From: Helicobacter cetorum MIT 00-7128
GTDB lineage: Bacteria; Campylobacterota; Campylobacteria; Campylobacterales; Helicobacteraceae
NCBI RefSeq assembly: GCF_000259255.1
Contig: NC_017737.1
Coordinates: 372,001 to 436,000, forward strand
Reading direction: 5' to 3'
DNA length: 64,000 nucleotides
A program made the translations under genes and the position numbers. Below are positions 48,385 through 58,612 of the stretch, piece by piece; within the stretch, counting starts at the first letter, position 1; each line of letters starts with the position of its first letter. A model generated the notes under the pieces. That model worked only from the letters and a program-made list of their open reading frames with translations, did not search any database and had not been told where the DNA came from.

Positions 48385-49761
48385 TTATTTTTCTAATAAT
48401 CCTAACAACGCCTTTTTATATTCTAACGCCGTTTTTTCATCTTTACCTTCAAAGCGAGTGACTAGACATGGGGTGGTGTTACTCGCACGAATGAGTCCAA
48501 AACCATGTTCAAAAACCACTCTCACGCCATCAATACTGATAATTTCTTTGATTCTAGGGAAGTTATCTGGCACATTTTGAAGTTTATTTTGTAAATTTTG
48601 AATGACTTCAAATTTTTCTTCTTCGCTCACGAGAATTTTTTCTTCAGGCGTGGTGTAGGAATAGGGGAGATTTTTAATGGTATTTTCTAAATCGCTTGGG
48701 TCTTCTTTAAGCATCAACTCTAAGGCTCTCAAAGCTGCATAAAGGGCATCATCATAGCCAAAATAACGCTCTTTAAAAAAGATATGTCCGCTCATCTCGG
48801 CTGCAAAATGTGCGTTAGTCTCTTTAAGCTTGACCTTTAAATTGCTATGTCCGGTTTTATACATCAGTGTCTTGCCAAAACTATTGATAGTGTTATACAT
48901 CACTTGAGAGCATTTGACTTCACCTATCACAAAAGGGGTAATGCCTTGATTATATAAATGCTTTGCAAATAATATGGCTAATTCATCGCCTGTATAAATA
49001 TGATTAGCCCCTAGCATTGCAATCCTATCCGCATCGCCATCAAAAGCAAAGCCTATAGAAATAGCATTTTCTTGCATATGCGTTTGTAAGTCTTGTAAAT
49101 TTTTTGCAACGCTAGGGTCTGGGTGGTGGTTAGGAAAATTGCCATTAGGCTCACTATAGAGACTATTAAAATCAATGTTTAAAGCCTTTAAAATAGGCTC
49201 TAAGCCTAACGCTCCCACGCCATTACCAAAATCTAGGGCAATTTTGTGTTTGAAATCTTTTAAATGCTTAAAATCGTTGATTAAATAGTTATGATAAGCT
49301 TCTAGGGCATTGACTTTTAAAGGCATTTCTTTTAGGGGTTTAACTTCATGCGTAGTGTTTAAAAGCGTGTCTTTTAAAGCTTGAATATCCTTGCCATAAA
49401 AAGGGTTGTTATTGAGTGTGATTTTAAAGCCGTTATAAACTTTTGGGTTATGAGAGCCAGTTATCATAATGGAGTTAGGGCATTGAATATTATCTATCTC
49501 ATTAAAGGTCGCAAAATACGCCACCGGTGTAGGAATAAGCCCTAAATCATACACTTTTAAACCCTCTTGTTGCAATCCTGCACTCAAAGCTTCAAAAAGT
49601 TTTTTTCCATGCACCCTTGCATCATAGCCTACAAATACGCCCTTGCTATATTGTTGCATGATTTTTCCTAGCTCTACGCCGATACTAAAAGCGGTATTTT
49701 CATCTAAAGTTTTGGGATAAATGCCCCTAATGTCATATTCTCTAAAAATACTTGTATCCAT
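48385..49761 (-). CDS. algC: phosphomannomutase / phosphoglucomutase
   Basis: Interconverts hexose-6- and hexose-1-phosphates for lipopolysaccharide sugars. The 458-residue protein has the phosphoserine active site MITGSHNPKVYNG near residue 100, the metal loop FAFDGDADRIAML near 240, the sugar-binding GEMSGH-like AAEMSGHIFF near 320 and the C-terminal phosphate-binding RASNTTPCLV. It overlaps pflA by one base. The same pair is known in H. pylori. Confidence 0.93.
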   Translation of the reverse strand: MDTSIFREYDIRGIYPKTLDENTAFSIGVELGKIMQQYSKGVFVGYDARVHGKKLFEALSAGLQQEGLKVYDLGLIPTPVAYFATFNEIDNIQCPNSIMITGSHNPKVYNGFKITLNNNPFYGKDIQALKDTLLNTTHEVKPLKEMPLKVNALEAYHNYLINDFKHLKDFKHKIALDFGNGVGALGLEPILKALNIDFNSLYSEPNGNFPNHHPDPSVAKNLQDLQTHMQENAISIGFAFDGDADRIAMLGANHIYTGDELAILFAKHLYNQGITPFVIGEVKCSQVMYNTINSFGKTLMYKTGHSNLKVKLKETNAHFAAEMSGHIFFKERYFGYDDALYAALRALELMLKEDPSDLENTIKNLPYSYTTPEEKILVSEEEKFEVIQNLQNKLQNVPDNFPRIKEIISIDGVRVVFEHGFGLIRASNTTPCLVTRFEGKDEKTALEYKKALLGLLEK

Positions 49762-52169
49762 TATTGCTCCTTATTTTTAAGTAAATCTAAACCTTGCTCG
49801 CACAAACTTTGCCATGGGTTTGTTTGGTCTTTTTGTTTTAACTGAACACATTTTTCTAAACTCTCTTTAGACTTTGCTTTTTGATTATTTAAATCTAATA
49901 AACTAGATTGTAAATACAAGGCTTTTTGATGATTTTCTACAGAAAGCTTATGGTTGAGAAGTTTTTCTAGCACTTCTAAGGCTTTGAGATAGTCTTTGGT
50001 GGTTCTATAAGCATCAATAAGAGCAAATTCACTAAATGGTGTGTAAGAATAGTCCTTATAGGTGTCTTGTAGTTTGAGTAAGGTTGTGGCATAGATTTTA
50101 ATGCTTTTGGGGTCTTTTTCGTTTTCTAGCAATTTGGCATAGACTAAAATTAAGCGTCTGTCATCTTTAAAGTTTTTTTCTAAAAACGCATAAAGTTCCA
50201 AAGCTGCATCTTTAGCCTTTGTTTGCATATAATCTGCAAAGAGAATGAATGCAATATCATAAAATTCTTTTTTATTCAAATTTTGAGCTAAAGCTAGGGC
50301 GTCTTTAGAGGCGAGTAAAGAATTTTTAAAATCCCCTAAGCGATAATAATTACGCCCTAAACGATAAAGCCATGGCAATTTTTCGCTGGGGGTTTTGGCA
50401 ACTTTTAAAGCGTTTAAGGCGATGATTTGAGCTTTTTGGTGCAATGATGCGAAATATAAGCAATCAAAGGCTTTGATTTCTTGGTCTTTGCTTAAGTCAA
50501 AATTTTTAACTTGTGCTAGATATGCTAAAGCTTGTTTGCAATTATTGTTATCTAATTTTTCCTTAGAGAGAGTGTTGAGTGTTTTTTGAATTAAAGGAAA
50601 ATCTTTAGGCAAATCTTTTTGCATGTTTAAAACTTCCGTGTAGTGTTTTTCATCAAAGAGTAATTGAGCCTTTAGTTCAGTAGCTTTGAGTGCCTCATTG
50701 GAGTTAGGAAAATTGTGAATGATTTTATCATAATGAGCGATTTTTTCTTGAGTGTTCCCACTCATAGAAAAGAGGGCGTTTTCATCTCTTGTTCTAACAA
50801 TAGGCGCATGCGCTAAATCCCCATAAGCTTCTAAATATTTCAAGTTATAAAAATGAGCGTTTTTAAAATCTTTAAGCCTTGCATACAATGCCCCCAAATC
50901 ATAGAGCGCTCGCTCTTTAATCTTTAAGCTATCGTCTTGCTTTATAAGTAGTTTGGCTACTTCAATGGCACTCTCATTCATTTGATTATTCTTTAGCATA
51001 TCAAGCAATTCAAAGCCTAGTTGGCTGTGCGTAGAGATATAAGAGGGGTTGGCCTTAATAACTTTTTGAATGAGAAGTTTAGCGTTATTGAAATTTTGAT
51101 ACATAATTTCTACTTCAGCCCAACTCAAGGCAATTTTACTCGCACTTTCTTTATCTTTAGCATTAGAGAGAGCCTCTTTAAACATAGAGACCGCACTGCT
51201 AAAATCAGTTGCATTGGCCGCCTCAATGGCTAGGCGCATTTGTGCTAGGGGGGCATAGCGACTATCTTTGTATTCTAAAAGAATGCGCTTATAATGGCGG
51301 ATAGCTTGCTTGTAATGGTTGTTTTCATCTAAAGCTTTAGCCACATAATATAACACCTCAGGAATATTTGGGTCAGTAGGGTAGTTTTTAATCCATTTAG
51401 TGCCTATATCTATAAGTAAGGTTTTTTTAATGTTTAGTTTGCTTAGAGCAATGATTTCTAAATAGTATAAATCTTTTTTAAAAATGGTTTGGGGATAATT
51501 TTTAAAAATACGACTAATAGTGCGTAAGGCATCAAAATAGGATTGTGAATCTACTTGGTTTTTAGCCTCTAAATAAGCGTCTAAATCATAGCCTTTGGTA
51601 GTTACTAAAGGCTTGCTATCAACACCTAATTCTTGAATAATTGGGGTCTGTGCGTTTTCAATCAAAATGGGGAAATTCAAGCCCTTTTTAGCCGAGCTAT
51701 TTTCGTTTAAAAAGGGTATAGCTTGACTATAGCCTACAACTTGCCACATTTTAGCCTTGGAATCATTTTCTTGAAAGATTGGCACTTCATTCTTATAATC
51801 TCTAGCAAAAGAAAAAAGAGATTGTCGGCGCAAGGCTTTAGGTTTAATATGCAAATAAAAATGCCCATGGCTAATAGAATAAGTGATGCTAAAAAAAGAG
51901 TTTTCTAAAGGTGTGAAACCCTCTTTAGGAATAGAATCTATCATGCAAACTATAGGGCGTTTTACCTTAAGAGGAGCAGTAATTCCGCTATGAGGCTTTT
52001 CATTGTTATAAGCACAAGAAAAGGGCTGAGAATGACGCAAGGTTAAGACTGAGAAATTTTGCTCTTCCTCTCTGCCTTGAGTAAGTGTGAGGCTTAAGGC
52101 TTCAAGAGAGTAAGCGCTCAAGACTGCAAGGATTAAAAAACAAAAAAGCTTTGATGATTTAACCCACAA
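49761..52169 (-). CDS. pflA: flagellar motor accessory protein PflA
   Basis: Periplasmic scaffold of the Campylobacter/Helicobacter flagellar motor, needed for rotation. The 802-residue protein has an N-terminal Sec signal (KLFCFLILAVLSAYSLEALS), a beta-rich first ~150 residues and then repeated TPR/Sel1-like helical pairs to the end. Examples are VLYYVAKALDENNHYKQAIR and LYDLGALYARLKDFKNAHFY. The identification rests on position (after nuoN, before pgm) and architecture. It overlaps nuoN by 11 bases. Confidence 0.87.
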   Translation of the reverse strand: MWVKSSKLFCFLILAVLSAYSLEALSLTLTQGREEEQNFSVLTLRHSQPFSCAYNNEKPHSGITAPLKVKRPIVCMIDSIPKEGFTPLENSFFSITYSISHGHFYLHIKPKALRRQSLFSFARDYKNEVPIFQENDSKAKMWQVVGYSQAIPFLNENSSAKKGLNFPILIENAQTPIIQELGVDSKPLVTTKGYDLDAYLEAKNQVDSQSYFDALRTISRIFKNYPQTIFKKDLYYLEIIALSKLNIKKTLLIDIGTKWIKNYPTDPNIPEVLYYVAKALDENNHYKQAIRHYKRILLEYKDSRYAPLAQMRLAIEAANATDFSSAVSMFKEALSNAKDKESASKIALSWAEVEIMYQNFNNAKLLIQKVIKANPSYISTHSQLGFELLDMLKNNQMNESAIEVAKLLIKQDDSLKIKERALYDLGALYARLKDFKNAHFYNLKYLEAYGDLAHAPIVRTRDENALFSMSGNTQEKIAHYDKIIHNFPNSNEALKATELKAQLLFDEKHYTEVLNMQKDLPKDFPLIQKTLNTLSKEKLDNNNCKQALAYLAQVKNFDLSKDQEIKAFDCLYFASLHQKAQIIALNALKVAKTPSEKLPWLYRLGRNYYRLGDFKNSLLASKDALALAQNLNKKEFYDIAFILFADYMQTKAKDAALELYAFLEKNFKDDRRLILVYAKLLENEKDPKSIKIYATTLLKLQDTYKDYSYTPFSEFALIDAYRTTKDYLKALEVLEKLLNHKLSVENHQKALYLQSSLLDLNNQKAKSKESLEKCVQLKQKDQTNPWQSLCEQGLDLLKNKEQ

Positions 52170-53628
52170 ATTCTAATAATCCTTGCACAAAAAAGATAGA
52201 GAACGAGCAAATTAATGCCATAAGAATCACTACACCATAAATAGGCATGGTGGCGTTTTTGGTGTAAATATCGCCATAACCTTGAGCTTGCAAGGGTTTA
52301 TTGAAAAACATTGCAACAAACCAACGAAAATAATAAAACGCTGCAACAGCGCTATTAACTAGCATTACAACTGCTAAAAGGGTGTAGTGGTTTGTTAAAG
52401 CGCTTTCAATTACAAGGAATTTGCCCCAAAATACACTAAAGGGGGGAATGCCCGCAAGTCCAAAAATAAAAATAGCGCTTAAAATAGCGATTAGGGGGTG
52501 TGTTTTAATGAGACCATTAAATTTAGAGTAGGGGTGGTCATAGCGATTATTCCAAGTTGTTTCACGGCTTTTAAGAGACCATAAAAGTCCAAATGCTCCT
52601 ATGTAAGTAAACATAAACAAAAACCAGTAGATAAACATAGCGTTTTGGCTTTCTGGGGTATGGATAAACACGCAAGCTAGAGCAAACCCAGAATGTGAGA
52701 TAGAGCTATAAGCAAGCATTCTTTTAACATCTTCTTGCCATAAAGCGATAAAATTTGGAATGGTAATAGTAATAAGAATAAGAGCGTAAAAAATATTTTC
52801 TACCCAAGCAATGTGAGTGTCTATAAACGCACCAAAAATGCGAGTAGCTACAACAAATCCAGCAATTTTAGGCACAATAGAGATATAGCTTGCAAAGATA
52901 GGATTATTGCCCTCATACACATCAGGCATCCAAGTATGGAAAGGTACTAAAGAGACTTTAAAGCCAATCGCTCCAATGAGAAAGACAACGCCCATAGCAA
53001 AGAGTAAGGGGTGCGTAATACCTTCTGTATTCAAATGAGTGCTAATATTTTCAAGGCTCAAACTACCAGTAAGCAAGTAAAAAGCCATTGCCCCCATAGC
53101 AAAAAATGCGCTAGCCATTGCCCCCATAGTAAAATACTTGATTCCTGCCTCTAAGCCGTAGCGTTTGTTGCTTAATGCCATAAGAACACAAATAGGTAAG
53201 GACGCTGTCTCTAAGCCAATAAGCATTAAAAGCAAGTGGTCTGTAGAAACCATAAATTGAAAGCCAGCCACAATAAACAAGTAAAGGGGGTAGAATTCAG
53301 CTGTTTGAAATTCTGCAAAACGCTCTTTTGAGAGCGCTAAGAAAATAAGAAAGAATGCTGAAGTTAAAATAATTGTTTGTGAGATAAGCGAGAGATTATC
53401 TAAGCTTAAGAAGTTAAAAAAGGCGTTTTCTTGATTATCAAGACCTAGGACAACCAAAAAGTCTAGGGCTAAAAAGAGCATGCACAAAAACACATTTAAG
53501 TTGCGTGAAAATTTTGAAGTGAATGCGTTGATTAAAAGCGTGAAAATTCCGCCACACACTATAACGAGCATGGGCAAAATACTTTGGAGCTTGAAAGTAT
53601 CAAATGGAATGTGAATACTATTTAACAT
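52159..53628 (-). CDS. nuoN: NADH-quinone oxidoreductase subunit N
   Basis: Membrane antiporter-like proton-pumping subunit of complex I. I chose the ATG at 53628 (MLNSIHIPFDTF), with AGAGG 6 bases upstream, giving 489 residues. The Lys-containing helices include FKVSLVPFHTWMPDVYEG and MLAYSSISHSGFALA, diagnostic of NuoN. About 14 membrane helices. Last gene of the nuo operon before pflA; overlaps nuoM by 11 bases. Confidence 0.95.
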   Translation of the reverse strand: MLNSIHIPFDTFKLQSILPMLVIVCGGIFTLLINAFTSKFSRNLNVFLCMLFLALDFLVVLGLDNQENAFFNFLSLDNLSLISQTIILTSAFFLIFLALSKERFAEFQTAEFYPLYLFIVAGFQFMVSTDHLLLMLIGLETASLPICVLMALSNKRYGLEAGIKYFTMGAMASAFFAMGAMAFYLLTGSLSLENISTHLNTEGITHPLLFAMGVVFLIGAIGFKVSLVPFHTWMPDVYEGNNPIFASYISIVPKIAGFVVATRIFGAFIDTHIAWVENIFYALILITITIPNFIALWQEDVKRMLAYSSISHSGFALACVFIHTPESQNAMFIYWFLFMFTYIGAFGLLWSLKSRETTWNNRYDHPYSKFNGLIKTHPLIAILSAIFIFGLAGIPPFSVFWGKFLVIESALTNHYTLLAVVMLVNSAVAAFYYFRWFVAMFFNKPLQAQGYGDIYTKNATMPIYGVVILMALICSFSIFFVQGLLEFVG

Positions 53629-55159
53629 AAGTGGCCTCTTTTGCATTAGGGTTTGTATTCAGTGAGCCTATGAAAGGACTTGAGCGAAGTTGCATTACTT
53701 CTAAAAGCCCTTTAGTGCCTTGCTCAATAGGTTTTAAAAGCACTTTAGGATAGATGCCTAACGCTAAAATTAGGGCTAAAATAACGCTAAAAATCCCTAC
53801 TTCACGAGCGCTCAAATCTTCAAACACACTCACTTGATTGTTGCCTGCTTTTAAGGTGCCAAAGAAAACATTTTTATATGAAGTCAGCATATAAATGGCT
53901 GATAGAATAATGCTTGTGCCTGCAATAATAGCAAGGATAGGGTGGATTGCAAAAAATCCTAGCAAGCTTAAAAATTCGCCTACAAAACCAATGGTTAAAG
54001 GCATACCCACATTTGCCATTAAAACCACCATAAAAAAGGTTGCAAAAATGGGCGCATAACTTGCAATAGCGCCAAAATGTGTCATATCCAAACTATCAGT
54101 GCGCTCTTCTAAAATCCCAGCGAGCATAAATAACCCCATAGCCGTAATACCATGGGCAAACATCATAAACACCGCCCCAGAAATGCCCTCAACATTGAAA
54201 GCAAAAATCCCTAGCACCACTACACCCATATGCGAAAACGAGCTATAAGCAATAAGGGTCTTAACATCTTTTTGTACATGCGCTAAATAACCCCCATAAA
54301 TAATCATACACAACGCTAAAATAGCAATTGGGGTCAAATAGACTTCTGAAAGAGTAGGGAAAAGGGGGAGCAAAAAGCGTAATAGGGCATAAGTTCCCAT
54401 TTTAGAAAGTAATGCTGATAAGCATACAGAGCCTAGAGTTGGGGCATTAGAATAGGCGTAAGGTAGCCAAGTATGCAAGGGAAAGAGTGGGACTTTAACC
54501 GCAATTCCAGCTAAGAAAGCTAAAAAGAGCCAAAATTTCACTTCGCTAGAAAGGTTTAGTTGATACCAATCTAAAATATCAAAGCTCCAAGCACCATAGC
54601 TTTGTGCGTAAGAATGACCAATATATAAAATACCTAAAAGCATAAATAATGATGCTAAAAAGGTATAGAGAAAGAATTTCATTCCTGAATAAACTTTATT
54701 ATTGCGACCAAAACGCCCAATAAGATAGAGAATTGGCAAGAGAGAGACTTCCCAAAAAGTGTAGAACAATATCATATTAAGCGAAGAGAACACGCCCATT
54801 AGGATTCCCTCTAAGAGCAAGAGACAGATAGTAAAATCCTTACGATTTTCTTTGACATAAATCACTGATAAAAGCACTACAATCGCATTTAAAAGTAATA
54901 AAAAGAGTGAAATACCATCAATGCCTACATGATAATTTACGCCAATTTGATAAATCAATTCTTTGGTCTCTTCAAATTGCATGCCGATAGCTTGATTTTC
55001 AAAACCATGCCATAGTAATAGCGTGATTAACAATTCAATCAAAGCAACAACAATGCCATAGGCCCTACTAGCTTGTGCACTCATAAAGAAAGCTAAAATG
55101 GCACTAAGCATAGGGAAAAAGATGGCTATGCTTAAAAGATGTGTGTGTAAATATTGCAT
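53618..55159 (-). CDS. nuoM: NADH-quinone oxidoreductase subunit M
   Basis: Antiporter-like proton-pumping subunit. The 513-residue, multi-helix protein has YHVGIDGISLFLLLLNAI, FYTFWEVSLLPILYLIGRFG with the conserved Glu, VKVPLFPLHTWLPYAYSNAP and LIAYSSFSHMGVVVLG. Starts 3 bases after nuoL. Confidence 0.96.
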   Translation of the reverse strand: MQYLHTHLLSIAIFFPMLSAILAFFMSAQASRAYGIVVALIELLITLLLWHGFENQAIGMQFEETKELIYQIGVNYHVGIDGISLFLLLLNAIVVLLSVIYVKENRKDFTICLLLLEGILMGVFSSLNMILFYTFWEVSLLPILYLIGRFGRNNKVYSGMKFFLYTFLASLFMLLGILYIGHSYAQSYGAWSFDILDWYQLNLSSEVKFWLFLAFLAGIAVKVPLFPLHTWLPYAYSNAPTLGSVCLSALLSKMGTYALLRFLLPLFPTLSEVYLTPIAILALCMIIYGGYLAHVQKDVKTLIAYSSFSHMGVVVLGIFAFNVEGISGAVFMMFAHGITAMGLFMLAGILEERTDSLDMTHFGAIASYAPIFATFFMVVLMANVGMPLTIGFVGEFLSLLGFFAIHPILAIIAGTSIILSAIYMLTSYKNVFFGTLKAGNNQVSVFEDLSAREVGIFSVILALILALGIYPKVLLKPIEQGTKGLLEVMQLRSSPFIGSLNTNPNAKEATYVK

Positions 55160-55162
55160 TAT

Positions 55163-57010
55163 CTATCTCCCAAAAACAACTACAAATGCAAGCAAGATTA
55201 AAACCCCAACCACCATAAAGCGTAACATAGAAGTTAGGTTTCCATCTTGGCTTATTCTAAATAAGCGCCCTAGAATTAAAGTGCTTCTAGCAATATTATC
55301 TACTATTGCATCAATGATTTTTAACTCAATCACTTTATGCAAGAATAATGCTATGGCACTAAAGGCGCAAGCAATCTTATGATAAAGCTTAGGGATATAG
55401 TATTGATTGAGAAGTAGTTTATAAAAAAAGCCACCCTCTTTTTTGCAAGTTATGCCATGTTTGTATTTATAAATAGCATAAGCAATACTTAATAAAACCA
55501 CAATGGTGGTAATTCCTACTAATAACATAAAAGGCACAGGGTATTCATCATAAGAATTAGGAATAACTTTTGAAATAAAATGGAAGAATGGCTCTTCAAA
55601 AAACCCAGCAATAACAGCCAAAATCCCTAAGGGTAACATGCTTAAAAGCATGAAATTTTTAGCCTCATGGGGGTGATGGATTGTGTGTTGTTTGGGTGCG
55701 AAAAAGACTAGCATAATTAGTCTAAAACTATAAAAGGCGGTAAAAATCGCTCCAATTAAAAGCGCAAACCATAAAATGTGATGGTGCATTCCAAAAGCTA
55801 CTTCTAAAATCTTATCCTTAGAAAAATATCCTGCAAAAGGATAAATACCGCATAACGCTACTGAGCCTATAATCATAAAAATAGCTGTAGCTCTCATAGG
55901 CTTGTATAGCGCTCCCATTTTGGTAATATCCAAATTATCTTCCATAGCATGCATAACATTTCCTGAGCCTAAGAAAAGAAGCGACTTGAAAAACGCATGC
56001 GTAAAGAGATGAAAGAGGGCGACCCAGTAAGCTCCAAGACCCGCCGCAACAAACATATAGCCTAATTGAGAAAGCGTAGAGTAAGCTACAATGCGTTTTA
56101 AGTCCTTATTGACTAAAGCCATGCTCGCTCCAAAGAGAGCCACAAACGCCCCTAAGCATGCAATAAAGTAGCTTACTTCTGGAATTAAGCTATATAAAGG
56201 ATTTGCCCTAATGACTAGATACACTCCAGCAGTTACCATAGTCGCTGCGTGAATGAGGGCAGATACAGGAGTTGGCCCTTCCATAGCGTTTGCTAACCAT
56301 GTGTGCATAGGAAATTGCGCACTTTTACCCACAGCACCAATAAAAAGTAATACGCCAATATAAAAGAGCATTTGATTATCTGCGCTATTGAGTGCGCTAA
56401 AAACTTCTTTATATTGAAGAGTGCCAAAATTCCAATAAATCAAAATAATACCCATAAGCATGCCTAAATCTGTGATTCTATTCATCACAAAGGCTTCAAT
56501 AGAGGCGTTATTTGCACTTTCTTTGTGATACCAAAAGCCAATGAGTAAGTAAGAACATAATCCAACCCCTTCCCAGCCAATGAAAAGCCCTAAGAAATTA
56601 TCGCTCAAAACCAAAACAAGCATAGAAAATACAAAGCCAGAAAGATAAGAAAAATAGCGGTTAAACCCTTTGTCATGTTCCATATAGCCTATAGAATACA
56701 CATGCACTAAGAAAGAAACTAGAGTAACGACTACAATCATTATAGCATTGATATTATCTAGCATAAGAGAAAAGCCGACGCTAAAATTTCCTATAACAAT
56801 CCAATCAAACAAATGTGTGCTATAGTTAGCCCCATGCCATACTTGAATAAAGAGAAGTAAAGCGCTTACTAGAGAGATAAATACACACAAGGAATTAAAA
56901 ATCCCTATGTGTAGCGCCTTAGCTCTAGCCCCAAATAATCCTGCATAAATCGCACCCACTAAGGGCGAGAATAAAACCACTGAGAGTAGCCAAGCATAAG
57001 AGTGTTGCAT
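55163..57010 (-). CDS. nuoL: NADH-quinone oxidoreductase subunit L
   Basis: Largest proton-pumping subunit, with the C-terminal lateral helix. I chose the ATG at 57010 (MQHSYAWLLSVV), 615 residues; a TTG at 57019 overlaps the nuoK stop. Diagnostic sequences are GWEGVGLCSYLLIGFWY, KSAQFPMHTWLANAMEGPTP and AYSTLSQLGYMFVAAG. Confidence 0.95.
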   Translation of the reverse strand: MQHSYAWLLSVVLFSPLVGAIYAGLFGARAKALHIGIFNSLCVFISLVSALLLFIQVWHGANYSTHLFDWIVIGNFSVGFSLMLDNINAIMIVVVTLVSFLVHVYSIGYMEHDKGFNRYFSYLSGFVFSMLVLVLSDNFLGLFIGWEGVGLCSYLLIGFWYHKESANNASIEAFVMNRITDLGMLMGIILIYWNFGTLQYKEVFSALNSADNQMLFYIGVLLFIGAVGKSAQFPMHTWLANAMEGPTPVSALIHAATMVTAGVYLVIRANPLYSLIPEVSYFIACLGAFVALFGASMALVNKDLKRIVAYSTLSQLGYMFVAAGLGAYWVALFHLFTHAFFKSLLFLGSGNVMHAMEDNLDITKMGALYKPMRATAIFMIIGSVALCGIYPFAGYFSKDKILEVAFGMHHHILWFALLIGAIFTAFYSFRLIMLVFFAPKQHTIHHPHEAKNFMLLSMLPLGILAVIAGFFEEPFFHFISKVIPNSYDEYPVPFMLLVGITTIVVLLSIAYAIYKYKHGITCKKEGGFFYKLLLNQYYIPKLYHKIACAFSAIALFLHKVIELKIIDAIVDNIARSTLILGRLFRISQDGNLTSMLRFMVVGVLILLAFVVVFGR

Positions 57011-57015
57011 AACTT

Positions 57016-57318
57016 TCAACCTTTCATAGCATTGAGGTGGTCTATGTCTAGGCTCTTATGTTTTTTGAACCATAAAATGACTAAGCCTAGACCAATTGCC
57101 ACTTCACTAGCTGCAATAGCAATGATAAAGAGTGCAAACATTTGCCCATCTAAATCTTGCTTGTATTTTGAAATTGCTACAAAGCCAATGTTAATTGCAT
57201 TGAGCATGATTTCTGTAGAGAAAAAGAGTAATAAAATATTTTTGCGTTTTAGCATGCCCGCTAGACCAATGCAAAAAAGTAGCCCTGACACAATCAAGTA
57301 ATGATTCAAACCTATCAT
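57016..57318 (-). CDS. nuoK: NADH-quinone oxidoreductase subunit K
   Basis: Three-helix membrane subunit. The 100 residues include the conserved membrane Glu motif LLFFSTEIMLNAINIGF and a second Glu in IIAIAASEVAIGLGLV. Overlaps nuoJ by 4 bases. Confidence 0.96.
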   Translation of the reverse strand: MIGLNHYLIVSGLLFCIGLAGMLKRKNILLLFFSTEIMLNAINIGFVAISKYKQDLDGQMFALFIIAIAASEVAIGLGLVILWFKKHKSLDIDHLNAMKG

Positions 57319-57866
57319 AGAGATTCCTTTACAAATTGTGCGCCACTATGCCCATGAATTTTTTGAATCCCTGTAGCAATACCTCCAACTAAAGCGACCA
57401 AAAGCATTAAAGCAGCCACTTCAAAAGGAATCAAGTAATTAGTAAAGAGCGCATAACCAATGACTTTAATATTGGGAATTTGTGAATCAATGGCATTTTG
57501 TGCGTTTCCAAGATGTGCAAGATTTTCGCCAATACTAGGCGCACTTAAAATTAAAGTAAGCAATACCGCTACACCAAAGGAAAGCACGCATAAAATTTTA
57601 GGGCTTTGCTTACGCTCAACTACTTCAGCGGCTGAGTTGAAAAACATCATGCCAAAGGCATACATCACAATGACTGCACCCACATAAACCGTGATTTGCA
57701 CCACGCCCAAAAACTCTGCATCAAGCAAAAAGAAAAAAGCTGAGATAAAGACCATACTACTAGCTAATGCGGTAATGGCATAAAGGATATTAGTGGTTGT
57801 AATTACCACTAATGCCATGCTTAAAATCAGCACTGCAAAAAAATAAAAGGCAATCGTTTCAAACAT
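57315..57866 (-). CDS. nuoJ: NADH-quinone oxidoreductase subunit J
   Basis: Membrane subunit with five helices in 183 residues. LDAEFLGVVQITVYVGAVIVMYAF is the conserved third-helix segment with a pi-bulge region. The start overlaps the nuoI stop by one base. Confidence 0.95.
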   Translation of the reverse strand: MFETIAFYFFAVLILSMALVVITTTNILYAITALASSMVFISAFFFLLDAEFLGVVQITVYVGAVIVMYAFGMMFFNSAAEVVERKQSPKILCVLSFGVAVLLTLILSAPSIGENLAHLGNAQNAIDSQIPNIKVIGYALFTNYLIPFEVAALMLLVALVGGIATGIQKIHGHSGAQFVKESL

Positions 57867-58603
57867 TATGCATCTCCTTTGTTGGTTTCTGTGTTTTGAA
57901 TGGGGGTTTCTTTAGGTTTTTCTTCAGTCTTTGCTTTAGCGCTTTCTGTAATGTTTTCTTCTGTTTTAGCGCTTTCTTGTGTGCTGTTTTCTGTGCTTAC
58001 TTCTTCTTTAGGTTCTGTTGTATAATCTAAAGGGGTAGCTGTTATGCGTTCATTGTAGTTAGGGCTTACTGAGCCAAAGCCTAAAAACTCTTTATGCGAG
58101 CCATTTTGAGCGTCTTTTTCACTTGTTAAAAACTCACCTTTAGAGCCATATTGAGAACGTTGAGTGCTGGCATTTTCAAACCTATTACCCATAACAATAG
58201 CAAGTTCTGGGCAGACTTCCGCACATAACCCACAATAAATACAACGCCCTAAATTAATCGTATAAGAATCAATCTTTTTGCGGTTATCTTCGCCCTTATG
58301 TGTGATGATTCTTATGCAATTGCTCGTGCAAATTTTTTCGCATAACCCACAGCCAATACACCTTTCAGAGCCTGAATCTAAAAGGCGTTGCAAATTATGC
58401 ACTGCACGATAGCGTGGGCTTAAAGGAAGTTGTTCCATAGGATAATGAATGGTTACATTAGGGCTAAAAAATTCTTTAATCGTGAGTCCTAGTCCTTTGA
58501 ATAAATCCAAACCCAGGCTTGTTTTTATGGTATCTGCAAAATGCTCTGTAGCACTACGAATTTCGGCTCGTTTAGGAAGTTGCTTGTATTCTTGTTTTGC
58601 CAT
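57866..58603 (-). CDS. nuoI: NADH-quinone oxidoreductase subunit I
   Basis: Carries two 4Fe-4S clusters (N6a/b): [15 protein letters not shown] near residue 92 and [16 protein letters not shown] near 130. The C-terminal ~75 residues form a low-complexity Glu/Thr/Ser/Lys tail ([20 protein letters not shown]) that is longer than in most homologues. It lies 9 bases after nuoH. Confidence 0.95.
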   Translation of the reverse strand: MAKQEYKQLPKRAEIRSATEHFADTIKTSLGLDLFKGLGLTIKEFFSPNVTIHYPMEQLPLSPRYRAVHNLQRLLDSGSERCIGCGLCEKICTSNCIRIITHKGEDNRKKIDSYTINLGRCIYCGLCAEVCPELAIVMGNRFENASTQRSQYGSKGEFLTSEKDAQNGSHKEFLGFGSVSPNYNERITATPLDYTTEPKEEVSTENSTQESAKTEENITESAKAKTEEKPKETPIQNTETNKGDA

Positions 58604-58612
58604 AAATCTTCC